This document shows, piece by piece, positions 9,901 to 18,365 of a stretch of DNA of 64,000 nucleotides (position 1 is its first letter; every line of letters begins with the position of its first letter). The notes below the pieces were generated by a model. That model saw only the letters and a list, made by a program, of their open reading frames with translations. It did no database searches and was not told where the DNA came from. Both the position numbers and the translations under genes were made by a program. Source of the stretch: JAYEPK01 sp048569615 (GTDB lineage: Archaea; Thermoplasmatota; Penumbrarchaeia; Penumbrarchaeales; Penumbrarchaeaceae); contig JBLIRK010000007.1 of assembly GCA_048569615.1 (NCBI GenBank), forward strand, positions 1 through 64,000, in the 5' to 3' direction.

Positions 9901-10200
9901 GCAGGATCGGACCTCGAAATGAAGGGAGACATCGGAGATGCTCAGGCATGTGTCGCCCCCACTGGCATCTATCTCGAGGTTGTCGATCGTTACCGGATCA
10001 TTCTCACTTCCGGTCCCGTTCCAGTTGTAAGTCGTTTTCTTCAACAGAAGATCATCATTCCCGACTATGGTGATCGGGGAGCTCTGAAGCCTCGTATCCG
10101 ATGGAACGTCCTCGGCTGAGGACCTCAAGTTTACTGAGCCGAGGCCGATCAACAAGATGACCGCAGCGGTCAATAATGCCCGGGAAAGGCTCTCCTTCAT
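6991..10200 (-). CDS. Surface beta-helix/FN3/Ig receptor with cytoplasmic J-domain
   Basis: 1,069 residues. Order: signal peptide (1-29), NosD-type beta-helix (about 45-385), one FN3 domain (about 391-480), three Ig-like modules (about 486-745), a Big_5 domain (about 752-840), a carboxypeptidase-regulatory-like domain (about 846-910), a membrane helix (about 934-958), a basic and acidic linker, and a C-terminal J-domain (about 993-1060). The J-domain has the helix II pattern KAYRNLAAKYHPDR with an intact HPD triad at residues 1021-1023, the motif needed to stimulate Hsp70 ATPase. The single membrane helix followed by basic residues puts the J-domain in the cytoplasm. A TATA box 30 bases upstream implies a nearly leaderless transcript. 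The role is unknown; recruitment of DnaK to the membrane is the natural inference. Confidence 0.88.
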   Translation of the reverse strand: MKESLSRALLTAAVILLIGLGSVNLRSSAEDVPSDTRLQSSPITIVGNDDLLLKKTTYNWNGTGSENDPVTIDNLEIDASGGDTCLSISDVSLHFEVRSCTFTGATDDQNWFTGKALYLNNCRNGTIKESYMNDNKLGIYIHSCSWLNIEKCWMDKNTQRGILLSSSSNITLMENTVVNAFTGVYLIRSSNVAMIDMNTWAVQVGISISESFDCFMVGGMVTGQDLSYGIAVGESDRTVLKDINIIGGETAVGINLDYADNTTVSNCFVKENDEPMTIQRSRDCSISGNLFYNNKAPLQLYYYSSPSECDGVRIWNNTFSKNNGATFNFASWNVQAADLGNVVKFFDSDTQRGNHWTDWTSPDLDDDGIVDEPYPVAGGTNFDPLPLLRSPMDLSGPPKDLEASAGQSGIRLSWKGAVKHYGLNIDMYRIYRSESGGDWEIRSTSETNTVFYTDGEVFPGLMYSYMVSAITEAGEGPLSDPVSIVFDTTPPEITITYPKTESVVNTTTLRLEWNIIERESDLTRIIVYVDDEEGKEYLPSEIVEIELDSEGYHTISVEAWNALDLRGEDDVRFTLDTVSPFVTFNQPELTHTNLDSLLVEWQMADSTSGVSTVFTRLDEGNWVDRGRVTELVVQLHTEGLHHFSVMVRDQGGNNAQVTKDILMDKSKPSLDILFPLQDSYLNTSTFELSFTSEDSLSGISRFMVQMDSNLPFEYKSNMPVSFNNISDGTHQISVSAYDRAGNIIIQRVSFTIDTSEPYVIQFLPAGEQVAVDEDIWLIFSELLDPDSIEVKIPGVDGELSVRDGQVTYIIDGELEYATTYRVEVGGSDTAGNRLRPHSWNFTTTDIGYIEGIVVDEFGAPMVGIKVNLAGLASDRTDGNGRFNISYHMGTYPLNITRYGYQEYNGTVTITAGRTTSLGTINLLTIPSKDSGSDTPMIIAITAVVLVSLLIAFMIGVFLIKRHHDKHYISEEDREHMLEILRHFDVSTKIDQVDAYETLGVSRTVSQKEIKKAYRNLAAKYHPDRAMHGEDFNEEEAHKKMHEINAAKTILLDSDKRDLQDRILRITGRY

Positions 10201-10225
10201 CCACTGGACCCAAGTGCCAGATTCT

Positions 10226-10234
10226 AATTAAAAG
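10226..10234 (-). promoter_or_regulatory. TATA box for J-domain receptor 6991-10200
   Basis: The minus strand reads CTTTTAATTAG about 30 bases before ATG 10200, so transcription should begin within a few bases of the start codon. Confidence 0.5.
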
Positions 10235-10250
10235 TTATCAGAACGGTCGC

Positions 10251-13200
10251 TCACGTCTGTTCCGATATCTCATCATCAAGGAGGCTCATATCGTACATCT
10301 GCCTGCGCACGGGGTTCAGGAGCACGGTCTTTGCATCGTTAATCTCCCTCATGAGATCGGCTATCTCGTCTAGCTCCATATCCTCTCCCCTCGCAGCCAT
10401 CCTGTCCGGATGGTATAGGGACGCCATCTTTCTGTATGCCGCCCTGATCTCCTGGGATGTCGCATGCCTGTCGACTCCGAGAAGGGTGTAGTAATCACGG
10501 TTCTGGTCGAAATATTCGATCTCGAATTCGGCATCCTCCTCGAAGTTCTCCCATCTGACCTTGGGCGGAGGCTCTTCCACAACGACATAGAAGGCCTCCT
10601 TTGTCACGGAACTTCTCCTCCTCTTTATTATGACGAGGATGAGAACCACCGCTATGATCGTGAGGAGGATCGGAACTGCGGCAATTGCAACTATCAGTAT
10701 CGAGGAGCCCGATCCCTCCTTCTTCGTCATACTGATCACATCCATCTCCACAGTTCTTCCAGCCTCCACTGTCACCACGAACTCCATCATATCGTATCCG
10801 TTCTTTCTGATGGTCACCGTGTAAACACCCGGGGGAGCTTCGATCGAAAAACTTCCGTCCGGACCCGTGACTGTCCCGGCTCCGTTGGAAAGAGCGACCT
10901 CCGCACCCTGGACGGGTCTGCCCCTGTTGTCCTTCACTATGCCGGAAATCGCCCCCAGGTACAAAGTGGCGAACTCCCAGGTATAGGTAGGGATCTGATT
11001 TCCCGCAAGGTCGAATGCCCTGAACCTTACTGTGTAATCCTGGCCGTAATCGAAATTGTCCACGAAATCCACTAATATTTTTAAGGTGCCGGATGGTCCG
11101 ATGGAGTAGTCGAACTTGCTCCCGTTCCCCCACCACCGAACTCCCTCCCCATCGAATACTTCGATAAGGATGGATTCCTCCTGGAGGGATTCCGAAACCT
11201 CAAGGACGATGGGAGCATTGATGGCCACAAGGACGCCGGACGGTGAATGGGAGATTACTTCAGGGACCGTCGTATCAACGTATATGGTGATCTCCAGGGT
11301 CCTGACATTCCCGGCCCTGTCATATGCCATGAGTTCGATTATGTTTGGTCCTTCCGTCAGGCCTCCAACCAATACTCGGTCGATATAAGGTTCCAGGATC
11401 AGGTCCGCCTTGGAAGTCTTCACTCTAAAATGGTGGATGCCCGAAAGAGCGTCAGCGAACTCCCATGAGAGTTCGATCTCTGTTGTATTTATCAGATTGA
11501 CCTCCCAAATATCCGGAGAAGCGAATATCAGGCCGGGAGGCTGGATATCGAAGACTATATCCATGTTGCCTTCCGCGCTGTTTCCGGCAAGGTCCTCCGC
11601 CCGAATATGAAGGGTTGTATACTGGCCCTCTATCCAGAGATCGTAGGAAGGTTCAGAGAACAGGGTGGACCAGTTATCGTCCCTGATCCTGACCCGGTAT
11701 CCCTTGATGCCGCTTCGCTGGTCCTCTCCATTCCAGGAAATTCGTATGAAGTTGAGATTTACGTAGAGAGGGTTTGAACCGGAGAGATGGAGGATCGGGT
11801 CAGTATGATCGATCTCGAAGACGGTATTGACCTCAGAGACCATTGAGACATTGTTCACCCCCCTTACCCACACAGTGTGGGAACCCTCGCTCATCTTCTT
11901 TTTGGAATGACCTGTGCTCAATCCCACCGAGGTCCACTGGCCGTCATCTATCCTGATCTCGTAGTGGTCCATACCGCTCTCGAGGTCCTCACCTTCCCAG
12001 GTTATGAGCACATCGCTCGTATTCACCCAAGAACCCGATTTTGGAGTCAGTATCCTCAACTCGGGTTTCGAATCATCCTTGAATCCGGATACTATCTTGG
12101 AGAGCTCGCCTTCACCGTAGGCATTCGTGGCCCGTATCCCGTAATAGTATCTGAAGCCGCCAATGACCTCCGTGTCCGAATATTCCGTGGAAGTCCTGTC
12201 GACGGCGTTGAGGAATTCAAGTCTTTCAGGTGAGCTCCCCCTGTAGATGTGGTATTGGTATATTTTACCGGTCAGACTCTTCAGGGGTTCTTCCCATCTC
12301 AGTTCGATCCTTGTGGCACCCGAAAAGCACTTAATATTTCTGGGCTCCGAAACGAGCGGATACGGCGAATGGGTCAGTGGAAAGTGATCGGCTGACCATC
12401 TTTCGGGAAGGCTGTAAACAGTGTAATCTACGATGCCGTCAAAGTCCGAGTCGGAACCCTCGACGTTGGACCAGTAGTTCCCCCTCGATGAGGTGTTCCA
12501 GCTGGTGTATCTGCCCAGGTCCTTGACCTGCCAGACCTGGGGTATGGGGTAGTAGTCGGTGCCGTTGTTCCAGATGAAGGAATTCTCGAAGAACTGGTTG
12601 TTCTTCCCCCACTCGACGAGGATGGCTTCCCTATGGCTCTCGAGAATGAGGTTATGATCGATCCTTCCGTTATCCACATACTTCAGACGGACGGCCTTGT
12701 TGCATTCCCTTATGAGGTTCCATTCCATTTCCAGAAAGCTGGAATCGATGATATCGATCCCGGTCTGGGAGCCCGTTATCTCGTTCCCCGTTATGACGAG
12801 TGTGTCCTCTGCGTTGGTGATGAATAGACCGGAGTTGTCCGCATCGATCGTATTGTTCATTATCCGGACATCATGACAATAATCAAAGGCCGAACCCGTA
12901 CCAGCTGAATTCATGGTATTATCCTTCAAGATCACGCCATCCACATTATGGAAACCCGGTGCTCCGCTCAACCCGCAGGTGAAATCATTCCCTTCCACCA
13001 GGATGTCCCCCCCCTCCCAGGCATACAATGAGGGCCAGAGGTCGTCGAAGGTATTTGATTCAATTCTTACGCGGGAACAGTCCGTTAACCGGATCCCATC
13101 CCCGAAAATGCTCAACTCCGAAAATTTGCAGCTCGATATCCTAAGATCCACTGTGGATATCGATTCAACCGCCTCTCCGTTGTTGTAGAAATCGGTCCCT

Positions 13201-14939
13201 TCGATAACGAAACCGCCGCAGTACTTGGTCCACACACCGTTGTCACATCCCCTCAGGTCCGAGGATGCGAGCTCGATGTTGTGGGAATACAATGCCGCGA
13301 TTCCGCATGCGGAGGAAACCACGTCGATCCCGGACATCCTGATGTTCTCGCAATCGAAGATGAAGAAGGGAGCATCGGCAGGGTACATCGTCATGTCCGA
13401 AAATTGGATGTTGCTGGACTGGTACATAATGATCTGGTTGGTATCGGGCGATATCTCTGCGTTTTCAAGGTCGATGTTTTTATAGAATTCAATGGGCTTA
13501 TCCCTGAAAATGTTGTCCTTCATCGCGAGAGTTGATAGCAGGGGGTCGAGCGAGCGGTATTGGTGATATTGAAAATCCTCGAAGGCCAATCCCTTACCAT
13601 ATAATGTATTCCCTATCAGCGTAATATTTTCATTTTTATAATGAAATAACAGATCGTATTCCGAATCTGAATTGAAAAAATTGGAATCAAAGCTAACTTT
13701 GTCCGACCAATGAACATAAAGCGCATCGGCAAAATATGAACGAAAAACACTGTTCTTGACCTGAATGTTGTTCCCATGGAAGATATCCAAACTTCTTGAT
13801 GATGAGCGGATGTTGGAAAGTTCAATGAGGACATCATCGGAAAAACTGACCTCCAATCCATACAGGTCCGATAGGATCGACACTTCCGAGAGGGTTATTC
13901 TCCCTGATTCGAGGATTGCGATCCCAGAAGGATAGGCACCGTTAATTTCGGTATCATATACGACCATGTTCTCCGAATATTGGATCTCCATTCCGGACCA
14001 TTCGGGTCTCAAGGTAAACAATACAATCGCGCAGTTTGCGATACCGTTGGCCTTGATCCCGTAACCGCAATCCAGGATCTGGCCGCTTTGTAATTCCAGA
14101 TCATGGGAATCCGTCAATTCCATCCCGAAATCATGATAGGAAATGGAATCCAATTCCATCATGACATACTTTGAATCTTTGATCGACACTCCGGTTCCGG
14201 TAACTTCTTCCGGGTCCCCCGTTATGTCATTCCCGAAGGTTGTCAAATTGGAGCAATTATCGATCTGGAATCCCACGCCCGTGTCATTTACCCAGGATTC
14301 ACTGATCAGGCTGTTATTGCAATCCAGCAGATGAAAGCCCCACTGACAGTAATCTATAGATGATGTCCTGCAAATGGATGTTCCTTCCGATTCCTCTATC
14401 CAGATGCCCTTCCAATAAGAATTCGTGATATTGCATCCATCGATATCAGTCAAATAAGAGTTCAGAATGTATATCCCTACTGCCTGGGCTTTGATCATTG
14501 TTGCTGTTATTTGGGGACCGCGACCGCATCTTTCGGCATAGATCCCTACGGGACCCACATCAATTACGCAGTTCGCTATGGAGATGTCCATTGAATTGCT
14601 GATGAAGATACCGTTGTCCTTCGAATTCTTGAGGGTGCAGTTTTGAACGGATATGCTGTAGGTTGTGTTTGCGATGGCTATGCAGAATGAACTCCCCCCT
14701 GCATCTATTGTGTAATTGCTGATCAGAATGGGATCCTGTTGGGAGCCGCTCCCGGGCCATCCCTCGGAAGATGCCGTGTTAAGGAGGTCGGCATTCCCAT
14801 CGATATCTATGACGGAGTGCGGATTACTACCTGCTGAGGGGAAATCGATTCCGCTTCCATCGATATCGAGCACGCCAATGAAGCTGGCACTGAACAATAT
14901 GATAACTAATGCTGCAGCAGGCCGCCTCGGTATCCTCAT
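10251..14939 (-). CDS. Large surface beta-helix/Ig receptor with cytoplasmic J-domain
   Basis: 1,562 residues, the longest of the beta-helix set. Order: signal peptide (1-27), a very long NosD-type beta-helix (about 45-840) rich in N-x-I and short G-I turns, an FN3 domain (about 860-950), Ig-like modules (about 955-1235), a Big_5 domain (about 1240-1330), a carboxypeptidase-regulatory-like domain (about 1333-1395), a membrane helix (about 1410-1437) followed by KRRR, an acidic linker, and a J-domain (about 1480-1555) with HPD at 1510-1512. The J-domain helices match class C J-proteins; no zinc-finger or G/F region follows. The ATG directly abuts a GGAGGT sequence, which is too close for normal pairing, while a TATA box about 35 bases upstream suggests a very short leader. 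It is divergent from the fourth beta-helix gene. Confidence 0.88.
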   Translation of the reverse strand: MRIPRRPAAALVIILFSASFIGVLDIDGSGIDFPSAGSNPHSVIDIDGNADLLNTASSEGWPGSGSQQDPILISNYTIDAGGSSFCIAIANTTYSISVQNCTLKNSKDNGIFISNSMDISIANCVIDVGPVGIYAERCGRGPQITATMIKAQAVGIYILNSYLTDIDGCNITNSYWKGIWIEESEGTSICRTSSIDYCQWGFHLLDCNNSLISESWVNDTGVGFQIDNCSNLTTFGNDITGDPEEVTGTGVSIKDSKYVMMELDSISYHDFGMELTDSHDLELQSGQILDCGYGIKANGIANCAIVLFTLRPEWSGMEIQYSENMVVYDTEINGAYPSGIAILESGRITLSEVSILSDLYGLEVSFSDDVLIELSNIRSSSRSLDIFHGNNIQVKNSVFRSYFADALYVHWSDKVSFDSNFFNSDSEYDLLFHYKNENITLIGNTLYGKGLAFEDFQYHQYRSLDPLLSTLAMKDNIFRDKPIEFYKNIDLENAEISPDTNQIIMYQSSNIQFSDMTMYPADAPFFIFDCENIRMSGIDVVSSACGIAALYSHNIELASSDLRGCDNGVWTKYCGGFVIEGTDFYNNGEAVESISTVDLRISSCKFSELSIFGDGIRLTDCSRVRIESNTFDDLWPSLYAWEGGDILVEGNDFTCGLSGAPGFHNVDGVILKDNTMNSAGTGSAFDYCHDVRIMNNTIDADNSGLFITNAEDTLVITGNEITGSQTGIDIIDSSFLEMEWNLIRECNKAVRLKYVDNGRIDHNLILESHREAILVEWGKNNQFFENSFIWNNGTDYYPIPQVWQVKDLGRYTSWNTSSRGNYWSNVEGSDSDFDGIVDYTVYSLPERWSADHFPLTHSPYPLVSEPRNIKCFSGATRIELRWEEPLKSLTGKIYQYHIYRGSSPERLEFLNAVDRTSTEYSDTEVIGGFRYYYGIRATNAYGEGELSKIVSGFKDDSKPELRILTPKSGSWVNTSDVLITWEGEDLESGMDHYEIRIDDGQWTSVGLSTGHSKKKMSEGSHTVWVRGVNNVSMVSEVNTVFEIDHTDPILHLSGSNPLYVNLNFIRISWNGEDQRSGIKGYRVRIRDDNWSTLFSEPSYDLWIEGQYTTLHIRAEDLAGNSAEGNMDIVFDIQPPGLIFASPDIWEVNLINTTEIELSWEFADALSGIHHFRVKTSKADLILEPYIDRVLVGGLTEGPNIIELMAYDRAGNVRTLEITIYVDTTVPEVISHSPSGVLVAINAPIVLEVSESLQEESILIEVFDGEGVRWWGNGSKFDYSIGPSGTLKILVDFVDNFDYGQDYTVRFRAFDLAGNQIPTYTWEFATLYLGAISGIVKDNRGRPVQGAEVALSNGAGTVTGPDGSFSIEAPPGVYTVTIRKNGYDMMEFVVTVEAGRTVEMDVISMTKKEGSGSSILIVAIAAVPILLTIIAVVLILVIIKRRRSSVTKEAFYVVVEEPPPKVRWENFEEDAEFEIEYFDQNRDYYTLLGVDRHATSQEIRAAYRKMASLYHPDRMAARGEDMELDEIADLMREINDAKTVLLNPVRRQMYDMSLLDDEISEQT

Positions 14940-14968
14940 ACCTCCCGCTATTAATGACCTTCCAAAGG

Positions 14969-14980
14969 TCTATTAAAATT
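14969..14980 (-). promoter_or_regulatory. TATA box for J-domain receptor 10251-14939
   Basis: The minus strand carries AAATTTTAATAG about 35 bases before ATG 14939. The 124-base gap to the divergent gene at 15064 contains one promoter for each direction and no other visible feature. Confidence 0.45.
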
Positions 14981-15032
14981 TGTGGTGCACATATGATAAG
15001 CCATATAGGTCTTTTCACGGAGCCATCGTTAA

Positions 15033-15041
15033 TGTTTTATC
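15033..15041 (+). promoter_or_regulatory. TATA box for beta-helix protein 15064-17658
   Basis: TGTTTTATC lies 27 bases before ATG 15064, the spacing expected for a leaderless archaeal message. No ribosome site is visible before the ATG, which agrees. Confidence 0.5.
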
Positions 15042-15063
15042 CTAACGATACCTTGGAAGCCCG

Positions 15064-17658
15064 ATGAGGAGAGCTTTGGTATTGTCAATGATCTTCTTCA
15101 TGTTCATTTCATCCTTTGTTTTTATTGCTCTGAAATCCAATTCGGAGACCTTGCCCGAAACCGATGACGACGCTCCCCGACAGTTCTTCATAGAGGGGAA
15201 CGACGAGCTGCGAATGATGGCAGAAGAGGAGGGATGGAACGGCACAGGAAACCACGGGGACCCTTTCATCATTGAAGGCTACACGCTAGGTACGGACGAT
15301 GTCAACTTCTCCTTGGTCCTTTCCCTTGTCTCCGATCACGTGATTTTCAGAGACTGCAGATTCCTCGATGATCTTCAGGCGGAATTCTCTGTCATTGGAG
15401 CCAACGTTCAGTTGGAACTCTGCTCCAACGTAACCTTTGAGGAATGCAGTTTCTTATCCATGGGTTATGACTGTCTATTCGTCCTTTTCTCCGATAATAT
15501 CAGTGTGAAGAGCTGCACATTCCAGGGAGGAGGCGAGAGGGGGAGCCTTGTTATCGCAGAGAGTGCTGACCTCGAGATAATCGCTAATAACTTTCTCGGA
15601 CCCGAACCAAGTTATTTGATATTCCATAATTGCCGCAGAGTCCATTTCAAGGACAATATAATGCAAGGCCCAGATTCATTCTGCGACTTCAGCATGGTCC
15701 GGGATTCGGTCCTATCCAACAATACGGTAACCGATAGCGAGGGTCTCTGCTGGCTCCTGGTCCATTGTCAATATATCGATCTAGTGCAGAACCGCTTCAC
15801 GGGTTACGGATCGATGGAACATTTCCTGGTGCTGGATCAGGCATATGACATACGGATCAAGGGGAACACCATCGAGGGCTCCTGGCTTGGCATCTACTTT
15901 AACAACTGCTTCAGAGGTAAGATATTTGATAACCTGATAGATTGTAACCACATCTCGATAGCTATGAGCTATTGTGACGGTTTTTCCCTTCAGAGGAATC
16001 AAATGACCGGGGGGGGGCTGTTCTTCCTTGGAGATCTTGAATACTATCTAGGGCATGAGATCTCCGATAACAACACGGTCAACGGCAAACCCGTCCTCTT
16101 CCTGAAGAACGCGGATCTGGATGGAAAGACCATTGGCGGTGGGGCCGGCCAGATATTCCTGGTGAACATATCGGATTGCGCCGTCGAAGGTGCAAGGATC
16201 GAGGATACTTTGTCTCCCATCAATCTTGTCGGGTGCAGAGATGTTGCGGTCAGGTTTAGTATTTTAGCAGGAAACAGCAGAGGCATCAGGTGTGTCCTCA
16301 GCGAGGAATTGGACCTGTCAGGGAACAAAATAACCAATTGCGAGGACGGAATCGAGATAGAAGCCTCCCGGAAGGTCACTATCTCAGAAAATCAGATAAA
16401 CGTCCTCATGAAAGGGGTGGACCTTGGAGGATCCTATGACTGCATCGTGAAGGAGAACAATATATCTGGATCGATTAGGGATGTCGTGGTCCTGCTTTCG
16501 GAAAGGAGCAGGATAGAGGGTAACACGCTCAACGGACCAAATGGCTTGAGGATTGTCGATTCGGTGGATACGGTCATCACAAATAACATCGTCAATAACG
16601 GGATCATCAGCATACCGGAGTCTGTTCTGCTTTCGGGTGAGCAGCCCGAACCTGCTGGAAATATCGTTGACGGGAAAGAATGGGTCTATCTTTTAAACCG
16701 CAGGGGATTCGAGGTGGATCTTCCTGAAGATATCGGATATCTGGGGATATTCAATTCATCGGGAGGCATCATCAGGGGGATCGAGATGAGCCGATGCTCC
16801 GGGATCGATATGGTCAGGACGAAGGATATCCTGATAGAGGATGTCCGGATGGAACGCATGGAAAATGGGCTCAGGATCTCCGAGAGCACCGATATCGTTG
16901 TTAACGAATGCTCGTTTGCTGACGAATGGTGGACCCTTGAGGACGGCTCCATAGTGTCAAGTTTCATACCATCCATCAGGGCTATCAGATCTGGCAACTG
17001 CTTCCTGACTAATTCCACATTCGATCATCCATTTACCGCCCTTTCTCTCGATGGCTGCTCAAGATGGACCGTGGAGAATAACCGGATCAACGGTTCCCTG
17101 GACAAGTCCATTAGCGTTTTCAACCGGAGCAGGTCGAACTTATTCAAGGATAATGTGATAGAAGGTTCCAGGACGACAGGGATCGCATTTGATTTTTCCC
17201 TAGAGAACATCGTCATGAAGAACAGGATAGAGAACTGTACAAGGTGGGGGGTCAGCTGCAGCGTGGGAGCTTATGAAAATCTGATCTATCTCAATATCTT
17301 CAAGTCCAACAATGGTGCCGGCGAGCGGTTCCAGGATGAGAATAAGCAGGTCCACGATTCGGATGGTGTGAACTACTGGTGCTTTGACGGCCCCCAGGGA
17401 GAGTACGGCAACTTCTGGAGCGACCTCAGAGGGCCCGATGAGGACGAGGACCTGGTTGCGGATGATCCCTATCCGATATGGGGACAGGGAAAGGTGGCTG
17501 ATCGTTATCCAATGATGGAGGAAGAATACAGAAATGTAGATCCCAGGGATGACCAGACAGATGATGAATTTGACCTGGTACTTTCGATAATACTCCTTGC
17601 AGTTATGCTTGGAATGGTGCTCCTGCTGACCGGATGGATGTTGTTTAGAAGAAATTGA
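15064..17658 (+). CDS. Surface beta-helix (NosD-type) protein with C-terminal anchor
   Basis: 864 residues. A signal peptide (about 1-27) is followed by a long parallel beta-helix domain running to about residue 800, with repeated N-x-I/V and C-x-x-V/I rungs, many cysteines, and the closing pattern NFWSDLRGPDEDED..DPYP typical of NosD/CASH proteins. One hydrophobic helix (about 836-858) and a three-residue basic tail end the protein, so unlike its neighbours it has neither Ig-like modules nor a cytoplasmic domain. It starts opposite the large J-domain receptor and shares the intergenic region with it. Beta-helix proteins of this kind often bind or cleave polysaccharides; no catalytic residues can be assigned. 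Confidence 0.83.
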   Translation: MRRALVLSMIFFMFISSFVFIALKSNSETLPETDDDAPRQFFIEGNDELRMMAEEEGWNGTGNHGDPFIIEGYTLGTDDVNFSLVLSLVSDHVIFRDCRFLDDLQAEFSVIGANVQLELCSNVTFEECSFLSMGYDCLFVLFSDNISVKSCTFQGGGERGSLVIAESADLEIIANNFLGPEPSYLIFHNCRRVHFKDNIMQGPDSFCDFSMVRDSVLSNNTVTDSEGLCWLLVHCQYIDLVQNRFTGYGSMEHFLVLDQAYDIRIKGNTIEGSWLGIYFNNCFRGKIFDNLIDCNHISIAMSYCDGFSLQRNQMTGGGLFFLGDLEYYLGHEISDNNTVNGKPVLFLKNADLDGKTIGGGAGQIFLVNISDCAVEGARIEDTLSPINLVGCRDVAVRFSILAGNSRGIRCVLSEELDLSGNKITNCEDGIEIEASRKVTISENQINVLMKGVDLGGSYDCIVKENNISGSIRDVVVLLSERSRIEGNTLNGPNGLRIVDSVDTVITNNIVNNGIISIPESVLLSGEQPEPAGNIVDGKEWVYLLNRRGFEVDLPEDIGYLGIFNSSGGIIRGIEMSRCSGIDMVRTKDILIEDVRMERMENGLRISESTDIVVNECSFADEWWTLEDGSIVSSFIPSIRAIRSGNCFLTNSTFDHPFTALSLDGCSRWTVENNRINGSLDKSISVFNRSRSNLFKDNVIEGSRTTGIAFDFSLENIVMKNRIENCTRWGVSCSVGAYENLIYLNIFKSNNGAGERFQDENKQVHDSDGVNYWCFDGPQGEYGNFWSDLRGPDEDEDLVADDPYPIWGQGKVADRYPMMEEEYRNVDPRDDQTDDEFDLVLSIILLAVMLGMVLLLTGWMLFRRN

Positions 17659-17681
17659 AATTAAAAAGGGTAGAACCGATA

Positions 17682-17924
17682 TCAGATGATATCGAAGACC
17701 CTTAGAAGGATTACCACGAGGACAACTATTACAACTACGGCGATGGGGAGCAGGCAGCAGATGCCTATCCACAGGGCCACTGCGAATCCTATGACCTCCC
17801 AGCTTACAAAACCCAGTATGGCTAGTATAATGAGTACGATTATCAGCGTCCCGAAGAAGCCCGGTCCTATCTGGATCCTGCGGTGTTCGTGCTCCCTGTC
17901 TCTCAAGGGAGGTAAAAAGGACAT
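17682..17924 (-). CDS. Small two-helix membrane protein
   Basis: 80 residues with two strongly hydrophobic segments (about 25-45 and 48-75) after a basic, charged N-terminus that would stay in the cytoplasm. It converges on the beta-helix gene, whose stop is only 24 bases away. An ATATAT box lies immediately before the ATG at 17924, which would put transcription start inside the coding region. An in-frame TTG at 17906 is therefore an alternative start that would suit a leaderless message. I do not recognise a family; hydrophobic composition alone makes chance coding possible. Confidence 0.5.
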   Translation of the reverse strand: MSFLPPLRDREHEHRRIQIGPGFFGTLIIVLIILAILGFVSWEVIGFAVALWIGICCLLPIAVVVIVVLVVILLRVFDII

Positions 17925-17970
17925 TAACCGATATATTGGTTTGGTTAGGCGGATTAGCCCAAAATAAATG

Positions 17971-18086
17971 GCGGACCCAGAGGGATCGACTGCGCATCAA
18001 CTCCTTCGGAGTTATGCTAGCCTTTGAACACTGTGTAAAAGTGGTGTTCAAAGGACCAAGGTTCGAATCCCAAGTTTCAAGGGCCC
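17971..18086. pseudogene. Degenerate tRNA-like unit
   Basis: This 116-base stretch begins with a sequence matching the 3-prime end of the tRNA-Arg gene (15 of 16 bases with 18131-18146) and ends with GGGCCC, like that tRNA's 5-prime end, both in the same orientation. The outer ends could therefore still pair as an acceptor stem on the minus strand. The interior does not fold into D, anticodon and T arms. Instead it holds two strong hairpins: AACTCC/GGAGTT (17999-18013) and an 11-base stem CCTTTGAACAC/GTGTTCAAAGG (18021-18053). A T-loop-like GGTTCGAATCC lies at 18060-18070 on the plus strand. It is most likely a tRNA remnant; a transcribed structured RNA is possible. Confidence 0.4.
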
Positions 18087-18131
18087 GATATTCTATCTCA
18101 TCCGAGAATAATTGAAATTCGATAGAATAAG

Positions 18132-18205
18132 CGGACCCAGGGGGATTCGAACCCCCGTCACCGGCTCCGAAGGCCAGCAGGATATCCAGGCTACCCTATG
18201 GGCCC
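18132..18205 (-). tRNA. tRNA-Arg (anticodon UCG)
   Basis: Folded by hand, the 74-base minus-strand sequence gives a full cloverleaf. The acceptor stem GGGCCCA pairs with TGGGTCC through one G-U, with G73 as discriminator. The anticodon stem CTGGC/GCCGG carries the loop CTTCGGA with U34-C35-G36, which reads CGA (Arg). The T arm is a five-base GGGGG/CCCCC stem with the loop TTCGAAT. A20 and C35, the usual arginine identity bases, are present. There is no intron and CCA is not encoded. A TATA-like TTTATAGA lies 29-36 bases upstream. Degenerate copies of its two ends flank it on both sides. Confidence 0.93.
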
Positions 18206-18233
18206 ATGATTTGTAGAGTGAACGTAGTGAACT

Positions 18234-18241
18234 CTATAAAT
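18234..18241 (-). promoter_or_regulatory. TATA box for tRNA-Arg
   Basis: The minus strand reads TTTATAGA about 30 bases before the tRNA 5-prime end. A six-base inverted repeat (TAGAGT/ACTCTA, about 18214-18236) lies between it and the gene. Confidence 0.45.
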
Positions 18242-18365
18242 CCTTTGAGGGCAGGCTGGCATATACTCCCGAAAGGAAGGGGTGGGTCGGGGGTTACACT
18301 TCGAAGGAATTCGAAGAATGAAGGAGAAGATGCGGATGCTCACCCTGTTTTTCTCTTGGGGAGAG

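Noticed and set aside
17971..18086. A second functional tRNA with an intron
   Set aside because: The ends can pair as an acceptor stem, but no anticodon arm with a standard loop or paired T arm can be formed even when one hairpin is removed as an intron.
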